The translations under genes and the position numbers were made by a program. Under the pieces are notes generated by a model. That model was not told the DNA's origin. It saw nothing but the letters and a program-made list of their open reading frames with translations, and did not search any database. This document shows positions 1 to 9,119 of a DNA stretch of 64,000 nucleotides, piece by piece. Location of the stretch: contig NC_016047.1 of the NCBI RefSeq assembly GCF_000227465.1, positions 1,317,001 to 1,381,000 on the forward strand. The letters are read 5' to 3'. The DNA comes from Bacillus spizizenii TU-B-10. GTDB taxonomy: Bacteria; Bacillota; Bacilli; Bacillales; Bacillaceae. Each line of letters starts with the position of its first letter. Position 1 is the stretch's first letter.

Positions 1-504
1 GTCGGCGTGATTGCTTCCTTTACTTGGCAGCCGGAGGTTGACGGTTTTATCAAAGGGGCCAAATATGAAAATCCGAATATAGAAGTAAACACAAAATATA
101 CGGATCATTGGGATGATGATACGACAGCAGTAAAGCTTTATCAGAAAATGAAGAACGAAGGCGCGGATGTTGTGTATCCCGCCGGAGATGGGTATAATGT
201 TCCTGTCATTCAGCAAATCAAAAAAGACGGCCTTTATGCCATCGGATACGTCACAGATCAATCGGATCTGGGCGAGAATACCGTATTAACCAGCACGGTG
301 CAAAATGTGGACAAGGCTTATGAAATCATCGCTGAGCAATTCAACAAAGGCACCCTTGAAGGCGGCGATCATTACTACGACCTGAAAACGGGAGTTGTTG
401 AAATGGGAACATTCAGCCCGCTTGTCGATAAAGACTTTCAGCAAAGAATCGCCAAGCTGATCAAAACGTACAACAAAACAGGCGAACTGCCAAAAAACGA
501 GTAA
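1..504 (+). CDS. med: Med, C-terminal part (positive regulator of comK), cut by window edge
   Basis: The reading frame is open from base 1, so the N-terminal half, including the lipoprotein signal, lies outside the window; 167 codons remain. The visible part reads as the C-terminal lobe of a BMP/PnrA-type substrate-binding protein, with segments such as DVVYPAGDGYNVPVI and DLKTGVVEMGTFSPL. In B. subtilis Med is a surface lipoprotein that raises comK expression and so promotes competence. comZ follows after 14 bases with its own ribosome site, matching the known med-comZ operon. Name based on recognised sequence and neighbourhood. Confidence 0.93.
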   Translation, partial: VGVIASFTWQPEVDGFIKGAKYENPNIEVNTKYTDHWDDDTTAVKLYQKMKNEGADVVYPAGDGYNVPVIQQIKKDGLYAIGYVTDQSDLGENTVLTSTVQNVDKAYEIIAEQFNKGTLEGGDHYYDLKTGVVEMGTFSPLVDKDFQQRIAKLIKTYNKTGELPKNE

Positions 505-518
505 TGGAGTGACGTCAC

Positions 519-710
519 ATGCAGCACGAAAAATCACTTGAGTTCTTGCAAATTGCCATGAAATATCTGCCTGAAGCGAAAGAACAGCTTGAAAAATCAG
601 GCATTGAGCTGTCGATGGAGGCCATACAGCCGTTTATGAATCTATTTACAACGGTAATGGCGGAAGCTTATGAGCTTGGCAAGTCTGACGCGAAATCTGA
701 AACCGAATAA
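519..710 (+). CDS. comZ: ComZ, late competence regulator (63 aa)
   Basis: Small acidic, mostly helical protein beginning MQHEKSLEFL and ending SDAKSETE; 63 residues is the known ComZ length. In B. subtilis it negatively influences transcription of the comG DNA-uptake operon. A leucine-rich helical stretch (about residues 5-25) is visible. The start is set by a GGAGTGA ribosome site eight bases upstream. It lies 14 bases after med, is presumably co-transcribed with it, and is followed at once by a strong terminator. Confidence 0.93.
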   Translation: MQHEKSLEFLQIAMKYLPEAKEQLEKSGIELSMEAIQPFMNLFTTVMAEAYELGKSDAKSETE

Positions 711-714
711 AAAG

Positions 715-740
715 AAGCCACTTTTTCGAAAGTGGCTTTT
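715..740 (+). terminator. med-comZ terminator
   Basis: A perfect 10-bp stem (AAGCCACTTT / AAAGTGGCTT) closed by a TTCG tetraloop and followed by T residues, 4 bases after the comZ stop. It sits at the convergent junction with yjzB and may serve both strands. Confidence 0.85.
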
Positions 741-961
741 CACTTGATTTTCTTTTTAATAGCGGAAACCATAGGTGCGAGCTCCTTGAGAGCGGGCTTG
801 ATTTGATCGAGAGAGTTCATAATCGAACCGATTTGGTTCATAATATACATGTAATCAATCGTCTCTTCTTCGTTTGTCCGGGAAACCTCCTCCTCCACTT
901 CTTCCTTCTCTGGGTTTTGTTTTGCGTTATCGCCGAACATCATCTTTGAAAATATATCCAC
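740..961 (-). CDS. yjzB: YjzB, small acidic protein of unknown function
   Basis: 73-residue ORF convergent with comZ, starting at GTG behind a strong AAAGGAGGCG ribosome site on the minus strand. Residues 16-32 are very rich in Glu; the C-terminal half (about 38-73) is helical and ends in a Lys-rich tail. No catalytic motif or membrane segment is visible. Position between comZ and fabHA matches yjzB of strain 168, for which I know no function. Confidence 0.75.
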   Translation of the reverse strand: MDIFSKMMFGDNAKQNPEKEEVEEEVSRTNEEETIDYMYIMNQIGSIMNSLDQIKPALKELAPMVSAIKKKIK

Positions 962-1030
962 CTGTATACGCCTCCTTTTCCATATACCATACTGTATGAG
1001 TAAGATGAACTGATAGTTTAGACGAATATA

Positions 1031-1076
1031 TTGCCATGTGAAAAAAAATAGGATAGAATTAGTACCTGATACTAAT
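1031..1076 (+). promoter_or_regulatory. fabHA-fabF promoter with FapR operator
   Basis: A sigma-A promoter TTGCCA (1031-1036), 17-bp spacer, TAGAAT (1054-1059) overlaps the inverted repeat ATTAGTACCTGATACTAAT (1058-1076; perfect 7-bp arms, 5-bp spacer). The repeat is the FapR recognition sequence type; FapR represses fatty acid synthesis genes and is released by malonyl-CoA. The overlap with the -10 box and start point is the expected geometry for repression. Confidence 0.88.
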
Positions 1077-1132
1077 AATTGATCACAACCTGATTGATCT
1101 TCTAAATTTACTATATAAAGGAGTCTTCCCTT

Positions 1133-2071
1133 ATGAAAGCTGGAATACTTGGAGTGGGACGTTATATCCCTGAGAAGGTTTTAACAAATCATGATCTTGA
1201 AAAAATGGTTGAAACTTCTGATGAGTGGATTCGTACAAGAACAGGAATAGAAGAAAGAAGAATCGCCGCAGACGACGTCTTTTCATCACATATGGCTGTT
1301 GCAGCTGCAAAACAAGCGCTTGAACAAGCTGAAGTGGCTGCTGAGGACCTGGATATGATCCTGGTTGCAACTGTTACACCTGATCAGTCATTTCCTACGG
1401 TCTCTTGTATGATTCAAGAACAGCTCGGCGCGAAGAAAGCGTGTGCTATGGATATCAGCGCGGCTTGTGCTGGCTTTATGTACGGGGTGGTCACCGGTAA
1501 ACAATTTATTGAATCCGGAACGTACAAACATGTCCTTGTTGTCGGTGTAGAAAAGCTCTCAAGCATTACAGACTGGGAAGACCGCAACACAGCCGTTCTG
1601 TTTGGTGACGGAGCTGGCGCTGCGGTAGTCGGACCAGTCAGTGATGACAGAGGGATCCTTTCATTTGAACTTGGAGCAGACGGCACAGGCGGTCAGCACT
1701 TGTATCTCAATGAAAAACGACATACAATCATGAATGGACGAGAAGTTTTTAAATTTGCAGTCCGCCAAATGGGAGAATCATGTGTTAATGTCATCGAAAA
1801 AGCCGGACTTTCAAAAGAAGACGTCGACTTTTTGATTCCGCATCAGGCGAACATCCGCATCATGGAAGCTGCACGTGAGCGTTTGGAGCTTCCTGTCGAA
1901 AAGATGTCTAAAACCGTTCATAAATATGGAAATACTTCTGCCGCATCCATTCCGATTTCTCTCGTAGAAGAATTGGAAGCCGGTAAAATCAAAGATGGCG
2001 ATGTGGTCGTCATGGTAGGATTCGGCGGAGGATTAACTTGGGGCGCCATTGCAATACGCTGGGGCCGATAA
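1133..2071 (+). CDS. fabHA: FabHA, beta-ketoacyl-ACP synthase III
   Basis: Condenses a branched-chain or acetyl acyl-CoA with malonyl-ACP, the first step of type II fatty acid synthesis in the cytoplasm. The 312-residue length is standard for the family. The catalytic triad can be read: Cys112 in ISAACAGF, His237 in IPHQAN and Asn267 in YGNTSA. The C-terminal [10 protein letters not shown] loop is also present. It is first in an operon with fabF (24 bases downstream) and is controlled by the FapR operator upstream. B. subtilis has a second paralogue, FabHB, elsewhere; sequence and neighbours identify this one as FabHA. Confidence 0.97.
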   Translation: MKAGILGVGRYIPEKVLTNHDLEKMVETSDEWIRTRTGIEERRIAADDVFSSHMAVAAAKQALEQAEVAAEDLDMILVATVTPDQSFPTVSCMIQEQLGAKKACAMDISAACAGFMYGVVTGKQFIESGTYKHVLVVGVEKLSSITDWEDRNTAVLFGDGAGAAVVGPVSDDRGILSFELGADGTGGQHLYLNEKRHTIMNGREVFKFAVRQMGESCVNVIEKAGLSKEDVDFLIPHQANIRIMEAARERLELPVEKMSKTVHKYGNTSAASIPISLVEELEAGKIKDGDVVVMVGFGGGLTWGAIAIRWGR

Positions 2072-2095
2072 AAAAAGGTGAGAGGTGCACACAAG

Positions 2096-3337
2096 ATGAG
2101 TAAAAAAAGAGTAGTTGTTACAGGGCTCGGAGCATTGTCTCCGCTTGGCAACGATGTCGATACAAGTTGGAATAACGCAATCAACGGTGTGTCCGGAATC
2201 GGTCCGATCACTCGTGTTGATGCTGAAGAATATCCGGCAAAAGTAGCCGCTGAATTGAAAGACTTCAATGTTGAAGATTATATGGATAAAAAAGAAGCTA
2301 GAAAAATGGACCGTTTTACACAATATGCGGTTGTGGCTGCAAAAATGGCGGTTGAAGACGCAGATCTTAAGATTACGGATGAGATCGCGCCAAGAGTCGG
2401 TGTTTGGGTAGGTTCCGGCATTGGGGGACTTGAAACACTAGAGTCTCAATTTGAAATCTTCTTAACAAAAGGACCGAGACGGGTTAGCCCGTTTTTCGTG
2501 CCAATGATGATTCCCGATATGGCGACAGGCCAGATTTCTATTGCATTAGGAGCAAAAGGGGTTAACTCTTGTACGGTTACAGCATGTGCTACAGGAACGA
2601 ACTCTATCGGTGACGCGTTTAAAGTCATTCAGCGCGGCGATGCAGACGTTATGGTCACAGGCGGAACTGAAGCGCCGCTGACAAGAATGTCATTCGCGGG
2701 CTTCAGTGCCAACAAAGCGCTGTCTACTAATCCAGATCCGAAAACAGCGAGCCGCCCGTTCGATAAAAACCGTGATGGCTTTGTCATGGGTGAAGGTGCA
2801 GGGATTATCGTTCTTGAAGAGCTTGAACATGCTCTGGCCCGCGGCGCAAAGATTTACGGAGAAATTGTCGGCTATGGCTCAACAGGAGACGCTTATCATA
2901 TCACAGCGCCGGCACAAGACGGTGAAGGCGGAGCGAGAGCGATGCAAGAAGCCATTAAAGATGCGGGCATCGCGCCTGAAGAAATTGATTATATCAATGC
3001 TCACGGGACAAGCACGTATTACAACGACAAATACGAAACAATGGCGATTAAAACCGTATTCGGCGAGCATGCGCATAAACTTGCGGTAAGCTCTACAAAA
3101 TCGATGACAGGCCACCTCTTAGGAGCAGCTGGCGGTATTGAAGCGATTTTCTCTGTGCTTGCCATTAAAGAAGGTATGATCCCGCCGACAATCAATATTC
3201 AAACACCTGATGAAGAATGCGATTTAGATTATGTGCCAGATGAAGCCCGCAGACAGGATCTCAATTATGTTCTCAGCAACTCATTGGGATTCGGCGGACA
3301 CAATGCAACATTAATCTTTAAGAAATACCAATCATGA
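2096..3337 (+). CDS. fabF: FabF, beta-ketoacyl-ACP synthase II
   Basis: Elongating condensing enzyme of type II fatty acid synthesis; target of cerulenin in the family. Starting from the ATG at 2096 gives 413 residues, the known length; the GTG at 2078 is in frame but overlaps the ribosome site (AAAGGTGAGAGG), so I rejected it. Catalytic residues are visible: Cys164 in TACATGTN, His303 in NAHGTST and His340 in [11 protein letters not shown]. Co-transcribed with fabHA and ends at a strong terminator. Confidence 0.97.
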   Translation: MSKKRVVVTGLGALSPLGNDVDTSWNNAINGVSGIGPITRVDAEEYPAKVAAELKDFNVEDYMDKKEARKMDRFTQYAVVAAKMAVEDADLKITDEIAPRVGVWVGSGIGGLETLESQFEIFLTKGPRRVSPFFVPMMIPDMATGQISIALGAKGVNSCTVTACATGTNSIGDAFKVIQRGDADVMVTGGTEAPLTRMSFAGFSANKALSTNPDPKTASRPFDKNRDGFVMGEGAGIIVLEELEHALARGAKIYGEIVGYGSTGDAYHITAPAQDGEGGARAMQEAIKDAGIAPEEIDYINAHGTSTYYNDKYETMAIKTVFGEHAHKLAVSSTKSMTGHLLGAAGGIEAIFSVLAIKEGMIPPTINIQTPDEECDLDYVPDEARRQDLNYVLSNSLGFGGHNATLIFKKYQS

Positions 3338-3344
3338 TCACGCC

Positions 3345-3380
3345 AAACCGGCTGCCCCTAAAGGGTAGCCGGTTTTTTTT
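3345..3380 (+). terminator. fabHA-fabF terminator
   Basis: Stem AACCGGCT-CCC / GGG-AGCCGGTT with a short CTAAA loop followed by eight T, starting 8 bases after the fabF stop. Confidence 0.88.
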
Positions 3381-3412
3381 GTGCGCATAGAATAAAAAGG
3401 GGAGGCGATCAC

Positions 3413-4198
3413 ATGAGTGTGGAACAAACACATAGCTGGCTCGGGAAGGCTGCTTCAATAGATGATTTGGCCCATTACATTGTCCCGCTTTTTTCAGGTG
3501 TGGAGAAAAAGAACTGGAAAGGCATTCTGGGACACCTTCAGCATCATGGGATGTTTAAAAACATAAAAGAGGGCATTCAGACTGCTTCCAAGCTGAAAGA
3601 AAAAGGTTTTTACGAGCATATTCAAAAGGAAGAACAGTACCTCAAAAACAAATGGCATGGTCCTGATGTACCAATTGTCACGCTGCCGGTTGATGAACGA
3701 AACAAGAGAATTCGTTTAGAATTCGGATCAAAATCAGGACTCGCCTTTCAAGACAAAATGTTCCTCTTTCTCTCGTCAAATTTAGATTTTGCATCGGTAT
3801 CTGCTCTGATAACACATGAATATCACCACGTTTGCCGGTTAGATCATCTGACGAAAGAGGAAAAGGATGTCACATTACTTGATACAATCATCATGGAAGG
3901 GCTGGCAGAATATGCTGTTTATGAGAGGTTCGGCCGAAGTCAAACGGCTGAATGGACGTCTTGGTATACGCCGGAGCAGCTGCAAGCTTTATATGACAAA
4001 AAGATTGCGCCCCACCAGGATATCAAACGGGACAATCGATTATTCTCACAGCTGTTATTCGGCAAAGGATATCAGCCCAAAATGCTTGGATACGCAGTCG
4101 GATTCAATATTGTAAAAAAATATTTAACGGCCAACAAAGCAAACACGGCAGACGGGCTGTCCATCCCTGCCGAAACCTTTTTGAGTGCAACGCTTTAA
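3413..4198 (+). CDS. yjaZ: YjaZ, putative zinc-dependent protease (DUF2268 family)
   Basis: 261-residue soluble protein with a zinc-metalloprotease signature: HEYHH at residues 135-139 and the downstream MEGLAEY (about 161-167) that could supply the third ligand. DUF2268 proteins are predicted Zn-dependent proteases. No signal peptide or membrane helix is seen, so it should be cytoplasmic. GGGGAGG ribosome site ahead of the ATG. It stands alone between the fabF terminator and the app promoter; substrate unknown. Confidence 0.85.
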   Translation: MSVEQTHSWLGKAASIDDLAHYIVPLFSGVEKKNWKGILGHLQHHGMFKNIKEGIQTASKLKEKGFYEHIQKEEQYLKNKWHGPDVPIVTLPVDERNKRIRLEFGSKSGLAFQDKMFLFLSSNLDFASVSALITHEYHHVCRLDHLTKEEKDVTLLDTIIMEGLAEYAVYERFGRSQTAEWTSWYTPEQLQALYDKKIAPHQDIKRDNRLFSQLLFGKGYQPKMLGYAVGFNIVKKYLTANKANTADGLSIPAETFLSATL

Positions 4199-4223
4199 AA
4201 GAATAAAATAATGGAATTTCGTT

Positions 4224-4316
4224 AATAATATTACATTTATCCTAAAAAATTCTTGATTTTGCAAAATGATTGTAATAATATACAACTATAAAATTTTTCG
4301 ATAATTCAATATTATT
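4224..4316 (+). promoter_or_regulatory. app operon promoter with two ScoC-like sites
   Basis: A sigma-A-like promoter TTGATT (4253-4258), 17-bp spacer, TAATAT (4276-4281) is flanked by AATAATATT at 4224-4232 and its reverse complement at 4308-4316. Both match RATANTATY, the published ScoC (Hpr) consensus. ScoC is known to repress app and opp in B. subtilis. The motif is short and AT-rich, so chance matches are possible here. Confidence 0.6.
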
Positions 4317-4389
4317 TATTATTTCTGAATAAAGGGATTGCTTTCTCTTGAAAACGTTTGACAACAAGAGGGGGGAAAGGGGAGCTAGC

Positions 4390-5376
4390 ATGAGCACACT
4401 TTTAGAAGTGAATAATTTAAAGACTTATTTTTTCAGGAAAAAGGAGCCGATCCCTGCGGTTGACGGAGTCGATTTTCACATCAGCAAAGGCGAAACCGTC
4501 GCGCTTGTAGGTGAATCGGGCTCGGGAAAAAGCATTACTTCTTTATCAATTATGGGCCTTGTCCAAAGCTCAGGCGGAAAAATCATGGACGGCTCTATTA
4601 AACTCGAAGACAAAGACCTCACCTCGTTCACTGAAAACGACTATTGCAAAATCCGCGGAAACGAAGTATCCATGATCTTTCAGGAACCAATGACCTCCCT
4701 GAATCCGGTGTTAACAATCGGAGAACAAATTACCGAAGTGCTGATTTACCATAAAAACATGAAGAAAAAAGAAGCTCGCCAAAAAGCTATTGAACTCTTG
4801 CAGATGGTCGGTTTCTCCCGGGCCGAGCAAATGATGAAGGAGTACCCGCACCGGCTGTCCGGCGGAATGAGACAGAGGGTGATGATTGCCATCGCACTCA
4901 GCTGTAATCCTAAACTGCTCATTGCCGATGAACCGACGACAGCACTGGATGTGACAATACAAGCCCAAGTTTTGGAGCTCATGAAAGATCTCTGCCAGAA
5001 GTTCAACACGTCGATACTTCTCATCACACACGACTTAGGTGTCGTATCGGAAGCAGCCGACAGAGTGATTGTCATGTACTGCGGACAAGTCGTGGAAAAC
5101 GCCACCGTTGACGACTTATTTTTAGAGCCGCTTCATCCTTATACAGAAGGCCTGCTTACGTCGATTCCCGTCATAGATGGAGAGATTGATAAATTAAATG
5201 CGATTAAAGGAAGCGTGCCGACACCAGATAATCTGCCGCCGGGGTGCCGATTTGCCCCAAGGTGCCCGAAAGCCATGGATAAATGCTGGACAAATCAGCC
5301 TTCGCTTTTGACGCACAAAAGCGGAAGAACGGTGAGATGCTTTTTATATGAGGAAGAGGGTGCCGAACAATCATGA
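4390..5376 (+). CDS. appD: AppD, oligopeptide ABC transporter ATP-binding protein
   Basis: One of two ATPases driving the App peptide importer at the inner face of the membrane. Walker A GESGSGKS (about 42-49), the LSGGMRQR signature, Walker B KLLIADEP and the H-loop THDLG are present. The C-terminal region holds the CRFAPRCP cluster seen in oligopeptide/dipeptide ATPases that can bind an Fe-S centre. The ATG at 4390 follows a purine-rich ribosome site (GGGGGAAAGGGG) and gives 328 residues; an upstream in-frame start at 4348 lies before that site. Stop overlaps the appF start by four bases. Confidence 0.95.
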   Translation: MSTLLEVNNLKTYFFRKKEPIPAVDGVDFHISKGETVALVGESGSGKSITSLSIMGLVQSSGGKIMDGSIKLEDKDLTSFTENDYCKIRGNEVSMIFQEPMTSLNPVLTIGEQITEVLIYHKNMKKKEARQKAIELLQMVGFSRAEQMMKEYPHRLSGGMRQRVMIAIALSCNPKLLIADEPTTALDVTIQAQVLELMKDLCQKFNTSILLITHDLGVVSEAADRVIVMYCGQVVENATVDDLFLEPLHPYTEGLLTSIPVIDGEIDKLNAIKGSVPTPDNLPPGCRFAPRCPKAMDKCWTNQPSLLTHKSGRTVRCFLYEEEGAEQS

Positions 5377-6362
5377 CAGCAGCTAATCAAGAAACAATCT
5401 TAGAGCTTCGTGACGTAAAAAAATACTTCCCGATCCGCTCAGGCCTTTTTCAAAGAAAAGTAGGCGATGTTAAAGCGGTGGACGGTGTTTCATTTTCGTT
5501 AAAAAAAGGAGAAACACTCGGAATCGTTGGAGAGTCCGGCTGCGGGAAATCGACTGCCGGCAGGACGATGATCAGGCTGTACAAACCGACAGAAGGCCAA
5601 ATCCTTTTTAAAGGACAGGATATTTCCAACCTGTCAGAGGAGAAGCTGCGGAAAAGTGTTCGCAAAAATATTCAAATGGTGTTCCAAGATCCATTTGCCT
5701 CGTTGAATCCAAGAAAGACGCTGCGTTCCATCATAAAGGAGCCGTTTAATACGCACCACATGTATACGATGCATGAACGAAACGAGAAAGTCGAAGAACT
5801 GCTTGCGAGAGTAGGCCTTCACCCGTCGTTTGCCAACCGTTATCCCCATGAATTTTCCGGCGGACAGCGTCAGCGGATCGGCATCGCCAGAGCGCTCACT
5901 TTGAATCCAGAACTGATCATCGCAGATGAACCAGTTTCCGCACTTGATGTATCAATTCAGGCCCAAGTTATTAACTTAATGGAAGAATTGCAGGAAGAAT
6001 TTAATCTGACGTATCTATTTATCTCTCATGATCTTAGTGTCGTCCGCCATATCAGCGACAGAGTCGGAGTGATGTATCTTGGAAAAATGATGGAACTGAC
6101 CGGCAAGCATGAGCTTTACGACAATCCGCTCCATCCGTATACCCAAGCTCTTTTATCGTCCGTTCCGGTTACAAGAAGAAAAGGGTCTGTCAAACGTGAA
6201 CGCATCGTCCTGAAGGGAGAACTGCCGAGTCCGGCCAATCCGCCAAAAGGCTGCGTTTTCCACACAAGATGTCCTGTTGTAAAGCCAATATGCAAGGAAC
6301 AAATACCAGAATTCAAAGAAGCTGCTCCCAGCCATTTTGTGGCTTGTCACCTTTATAGCTAA
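5373..6362 (+). CDS. appF: AppF, oligopeptide ABC transporter ATP-binding protein
   Basis: Second ATPase of the App importer, partner of AppD. Walker A GESGCGKST, Q-loop MVFQDPFASLNP, signature FSGGQRQRIG, Walker B and H-loop SHDLSVVRH are all present in 329 residues. C-terminal cysteines (CVFHTRCPVVKPIC) resemble the cysteine cluster of the OppF group. Start ATG overlaps the appD stop (ATGA), indicating translational coupling. appA follows after 88 bases. Confidence 0.95.
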   Translation: MTAANQETILELRDVKKYFPIRSGLFQRKVGDVKAVDGVSFSLKKGETLGIVGESGCGKSTAGRTMIRLYKPTEGQILFKGQDISNLSEEKLRKSVRKNIQMVFQDPFASLNPRKTLRSIIKEPFNTHHMYTMHERNEKVEELLARVGLHPSFANRYPHEFSGGQRQRIGIARALTLNPELIIADEPVSALDVSIQAQVINLMEELQEEFNLTYLFISHDLSVVRHISDRVGVMYLGKMMELTGKHELYDNPLHPYTQALLSSVPVTRRKGSVKRERIVLKGELPSPANPPKGCVFHTRCPVVKPICKEQIPEFKEAAPSHFVACHLYS

Positions 6363-6450
6363 TTGTTGCCCGCACAGCTTTGAGAGGGGGTATGCACACT
6401 ACATAAACAACAGCTGAGAGGAACGAACATTTCAAAAGGGGGAATATCTA

Positions 6451-8079
6451 ATGAAAAGACGGAAAACCGCACTGATGATGCTAAGTGTATTGATGGTTCT
6501 GGCCATCTTTTTATCGGCCTGCTCGGGATCAAAATCGAGCAGCAGCAGCGAGAAAAAATCAAACGGAAAACCTCAGCAAGGCGGGGATTTGGTTGTTGGC
6601 TCAACTGGGGAGCCAACTTTGTTTAATCCACTCTATTCTACAGATGTCGCCAGTTCAGATATTGAAGGGATGATCTATAGTACATTATTAGAAACAGATG
6701 AAAAATTAAATGTGAAGCCTGCGTTAGCCGAGAAAGTGACAGAATCCAAGGATGGTCTGACTTATAATGTCAAGATTAGAAAAGGTGTAAAATTCCATGA
6801 CGGGAAAGAGCTTACAGCGGATGATGTTGTTTTCACATACAGCATACCTTTAAATAAGGACTATAATGGTGAACGCGGCTCTGGTTTTGAATCACTAAAG
6901 ACTGTTACAAAAAAAGGTGATTATGAAGTTGAATTTAAATTAAAGAAAAAGGATGCGTATTTTTACAATGTTGTTTTAGATAGTTACGGTATTCTGCCTA
7001 AACACATTTTAGGGAAAGTACCAGTTTCAGATTTAGGAGAAAATGAATTTAATAGAAAGAATCCGATTGGTTCGGGTCCATTCAAGTTTGCTGAATGGAA
7101 AAAAGGAGATTATGTAAAACTTGAAGCTAATGAAGATTATTACGGCGGAAGGCCATATTTAGATACAGTTACAGTAAAAACAATCCCGGATTCAAATGCA
7201 GCTGTTGCTCAGTTAAAGGCTGGAGATATTGATTTCTTTGTTGTTCCGGGTACTGATTTCGAGACAGTCAAGACATTTGATAATGTAAAAGTAAAATCAG
7301 ATCTTGGTTTGAACTACAGTTATATTGGTTGGAATGAAAAAAATGAATTATTTAAAGACAAAAAAGTCCGCCAAGCTCTTACGCATGCACTTGATCGAAA
7401 AGCAATGGTTGATCAAGTGTTAAACGGTGATGGTGAAGTTGCAAACGTTCCTGAAAGTCCGCTATCTTGGAATTACCCGAAAAGTGATGTACCTACATTT
7501 GATTACAATCCTAAAAAAGCTAAGAAGCTATTGAAAGAAGCGGGATGGAAAGATACAGACGGAGACGGTTACCTTGATAAGGATGGAAAGAAGTTTTCGT
7601 TTACCATTAAGACTAATCAAGGCAACAAAATTCGGGAAGATTTAGCGGTTGTTGTTCAGCAGCAGCTAAAAGAAGTAGGAATTGAAGCAAAACCGCAAAT
7701 TGTAGAATTTAGTGCGCTTATTGAACAAACAAGTGCACCGAAATGGGATTATGATGCTTTGCTGCTTGGTTGGAGCTTGGCTACATTTCCGGATCAATTT
7801 TCGATTTTCCACTCAAGTCAATCAGAGAACGGATTAAATAACATATGGTATAAGAATCCTAAAGTCGATAAACTTTTGGAAGAAGCTAAATCTATTACAG
7901 ACAGAAAAGAATATCAGAAAAAATACGAAGAAATTTATAAATTGATTGCAGAGGATCAGCCTTATTCATTCTTATTTTATTACAATTATCATAGGGCAAT
8001 CCCGGCAAACATGCATGGCTATGTATTCCATCCAAAAAATGACTTATATCAAATTGAAAAATGGTGGCTTGAACAATAA
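6451..8079 (+). CDS. appA: AppA, oligopeptide-binding lipoprotein (intact)
   Basis: Extracytoplasmic solute-binding protein (SBP family 5) that captures oligopeptides for the AppBCDF importer. A lipoprotein signal is visible: basic start MKRRK, hydrophobic core, lipobox LSAC with Cys at about residue 24, then a Ser-rich linker and a mature domain of about 500 residues. The frame is open over all 542 codons. In strain 168 appA carries a frameshift that inactivates the App system, so the intact copy matters. From about base 6640 the DNA becomes visibly more AT-rich than appD/appF. RBS AAAGGGGGAAT precedes the ATG. Confidence 0.95.
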   Translation: MKRRKTALMMLSVLMVLAIFLSACSGSKSSSSSEKKSNGKPQQGGDLVVGSTGEPTLFNPLYSTDVASSDIEGMIYSTLLETDEKLNVKPALAEKVTESKDGLTYNVKIRKGVKFHDGKELTADDVVFTYSIPLNKDYNGERGSGFESLKTVTKKGDYEVEFKLKKKDAYFYNVVLDSYGILPKHILGKVPVSDLGENEFNRKNPIGSGPFKFAEWKKGDYVKLEANEDYYGGRPYLDTVTVKTIPDSNAAVAQLKAGDIDFFVVPGTDFETVKTFDNVKVKSDLGLNYSYIGWNEKNELFKDKKVRQALTHALDRKAMVDQVLNGDGEVANVPESPLSWNYPKSDVPTFDYNPKKAKKLLKEAGWKDTDGDGYLDKDGKKFSFTIKTNQGNKIREDLAVVVQQQLKEVGIEAKPQIVEFSALIEQTSAPKWDYDALLLGWSLATFPDQFSIFHSSQSENGLNNIWYKNPKVDKLLEEAKSITDRKEYQKKYEEIYKLIAEDQPYSFLFYYNYHRAIPANMHGYVFHPKNDLYQIEKWWLEQ

Positions 8080-8090
8080 TAATTAAATCC

Positions 8091-8124
8091 CTAGAGAGGT
8101 GAGGATCCAGTATCCTTTCCTCTT
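8091..8124 (+). other. appA-appB intercistronic hairpin
   Basis: Imperfect inverted repeat AGAGGTGAGGAT / ATCCTTTCCTCT (10 of 12 pairs) between the appA stop and the appB ribosome site. It lacks a T run, so it more likely stabilises the upstream mRNA for a high-copy binding protein than ends transcription. Compare the hairpin after oppA. Confidence 0.55.
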
Positions 8125-8153
8125 TATCCTATTTTAGAAAAGGGGACAAGAAT

Positions 8154-9104
8154 ATGGTTACATATATTGTTCGTCGAACATTAATGTCTCTGCCAATTCT
8201 TTTGGGCATTACAATATTATCATTTGCGATAATGAAAGCAGCGCCAGGTGACCCGATGTCACTAATGATGGATCCGACCATTAGTCAAGCTGACAGAGCA
8301 AAATTTATTGAAAAGTATGGACTTAATGACCCGGAACCTGTTCAATACTTAAAATGGCTTGGAAATATGCTTCAAGGCGACTTTGGGACATCTATTGTTA
8401 AAAAGGGTACACCAGTTTCTGATCTAATCCTTTCACGTTTACCGAATACTTTGGTGCTTATGGTTTTTTCAACTCTTGTTGCTCTTCTGATTTCAATTCC
8501 TTTCGGTGTTCTTTCCGCGAAACGCCCTTATTCTAAACTTGACTATGGTATAACTGTCACATCATTTTTAGGGCTGGCAATACCAAATTTTTGGTTTGGA
8601 TTAATTCTTATTATGGTTCTTTCCGTAAATCTCGGCTGGTTTCCTACGGGGGGTGTCAGCACATTAAACGCTGACTTTAGCATTTTTGACAGGCTCCATC
8701 ATTTAATTTTGCCAGCATTTGTTTTAGCAACTGCTGATATGGCCGGTATTACTCGTTATACACGTTCAAGTATGCTCGATGTATTGAAGCAAGATTATAT
8801 AAGAACAGCTCGGGCAAAAGGGTTTAAAGAAAATAAAGTTATTTTCAAACATGGCTTGCGAAATGGCCTACTGCCTGTTATTACAATTTTCGGATTGATG
8901 ATTCCATCATTTATTGGTGGTGCTGTCGTGGTTGAACAGATTTTTACTTGGCCGGGATTAGGGAAGTTATTTATTGATTCAGCATTCTCTCGAGATTATC
9001 CGGTTATTATGGCGATGACTGTTATTTCTGCTGTTTTGGTTGTACTGGGTAACTTGATTGCGGATATTTTGTATGCTTTAGTTGATCCACGTATTGAATA
9101 TTAA
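8154..9104 (+). CDS. appB: AppB, oligopeptide ABC transporter permease
   Basis: Membrane permease of the BPD_transp_1 (DppB/OppB) family, 316 residues with about six hydrophobic segments, the first at 9-30. The conserved cytoplasmic EAA-type loop is seen at DYIRTARAKGFKENKV, where the ATPases dock, and the C-terminus ends in the family's YALVDPRIEY. Pairs with AppC to form the channel. AAAGGGGACAAG ribosome site precedes the ATG. AT-rich codon use like the rest of appABC. Confidence 0.95.
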   Translation: MVTYIVRRTLMSLPILLGITILSFAIMKAAPGDPMSLMMDPTISQADRAKFIEKYGLNDPEPVQYLKWLGNMLQGDFGTSIVKKGTPVSDLILSRLPNTLVLMVFSTLVALLISIPFGVLSAKRPYSKLDYGITVTSFLGLAIPNFWFGLILIMVLSVNLGWFPTGGVSTLNADFSIFDRLHHLILPAFVLATADMAGITRYTRSSMLDVLKQDYIRTARAKGFKENKVIFKHGLRNGLLPVITIFGLMIPSFIGGAVVVEQIFTWPGLGKLFIDSAFSRDYPVIMAMTVISAVLVVLGNLIADILYALVDPRIEY

Positions 9105-9119
9105 AAGGGGGAGACACAT

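Noticed and set aside
4200-4320. Riboswitch-like leader before appD
   Set aside because: Only AT-rich sequence and a promoter were found; no conserved aptamer blocks or terminator.
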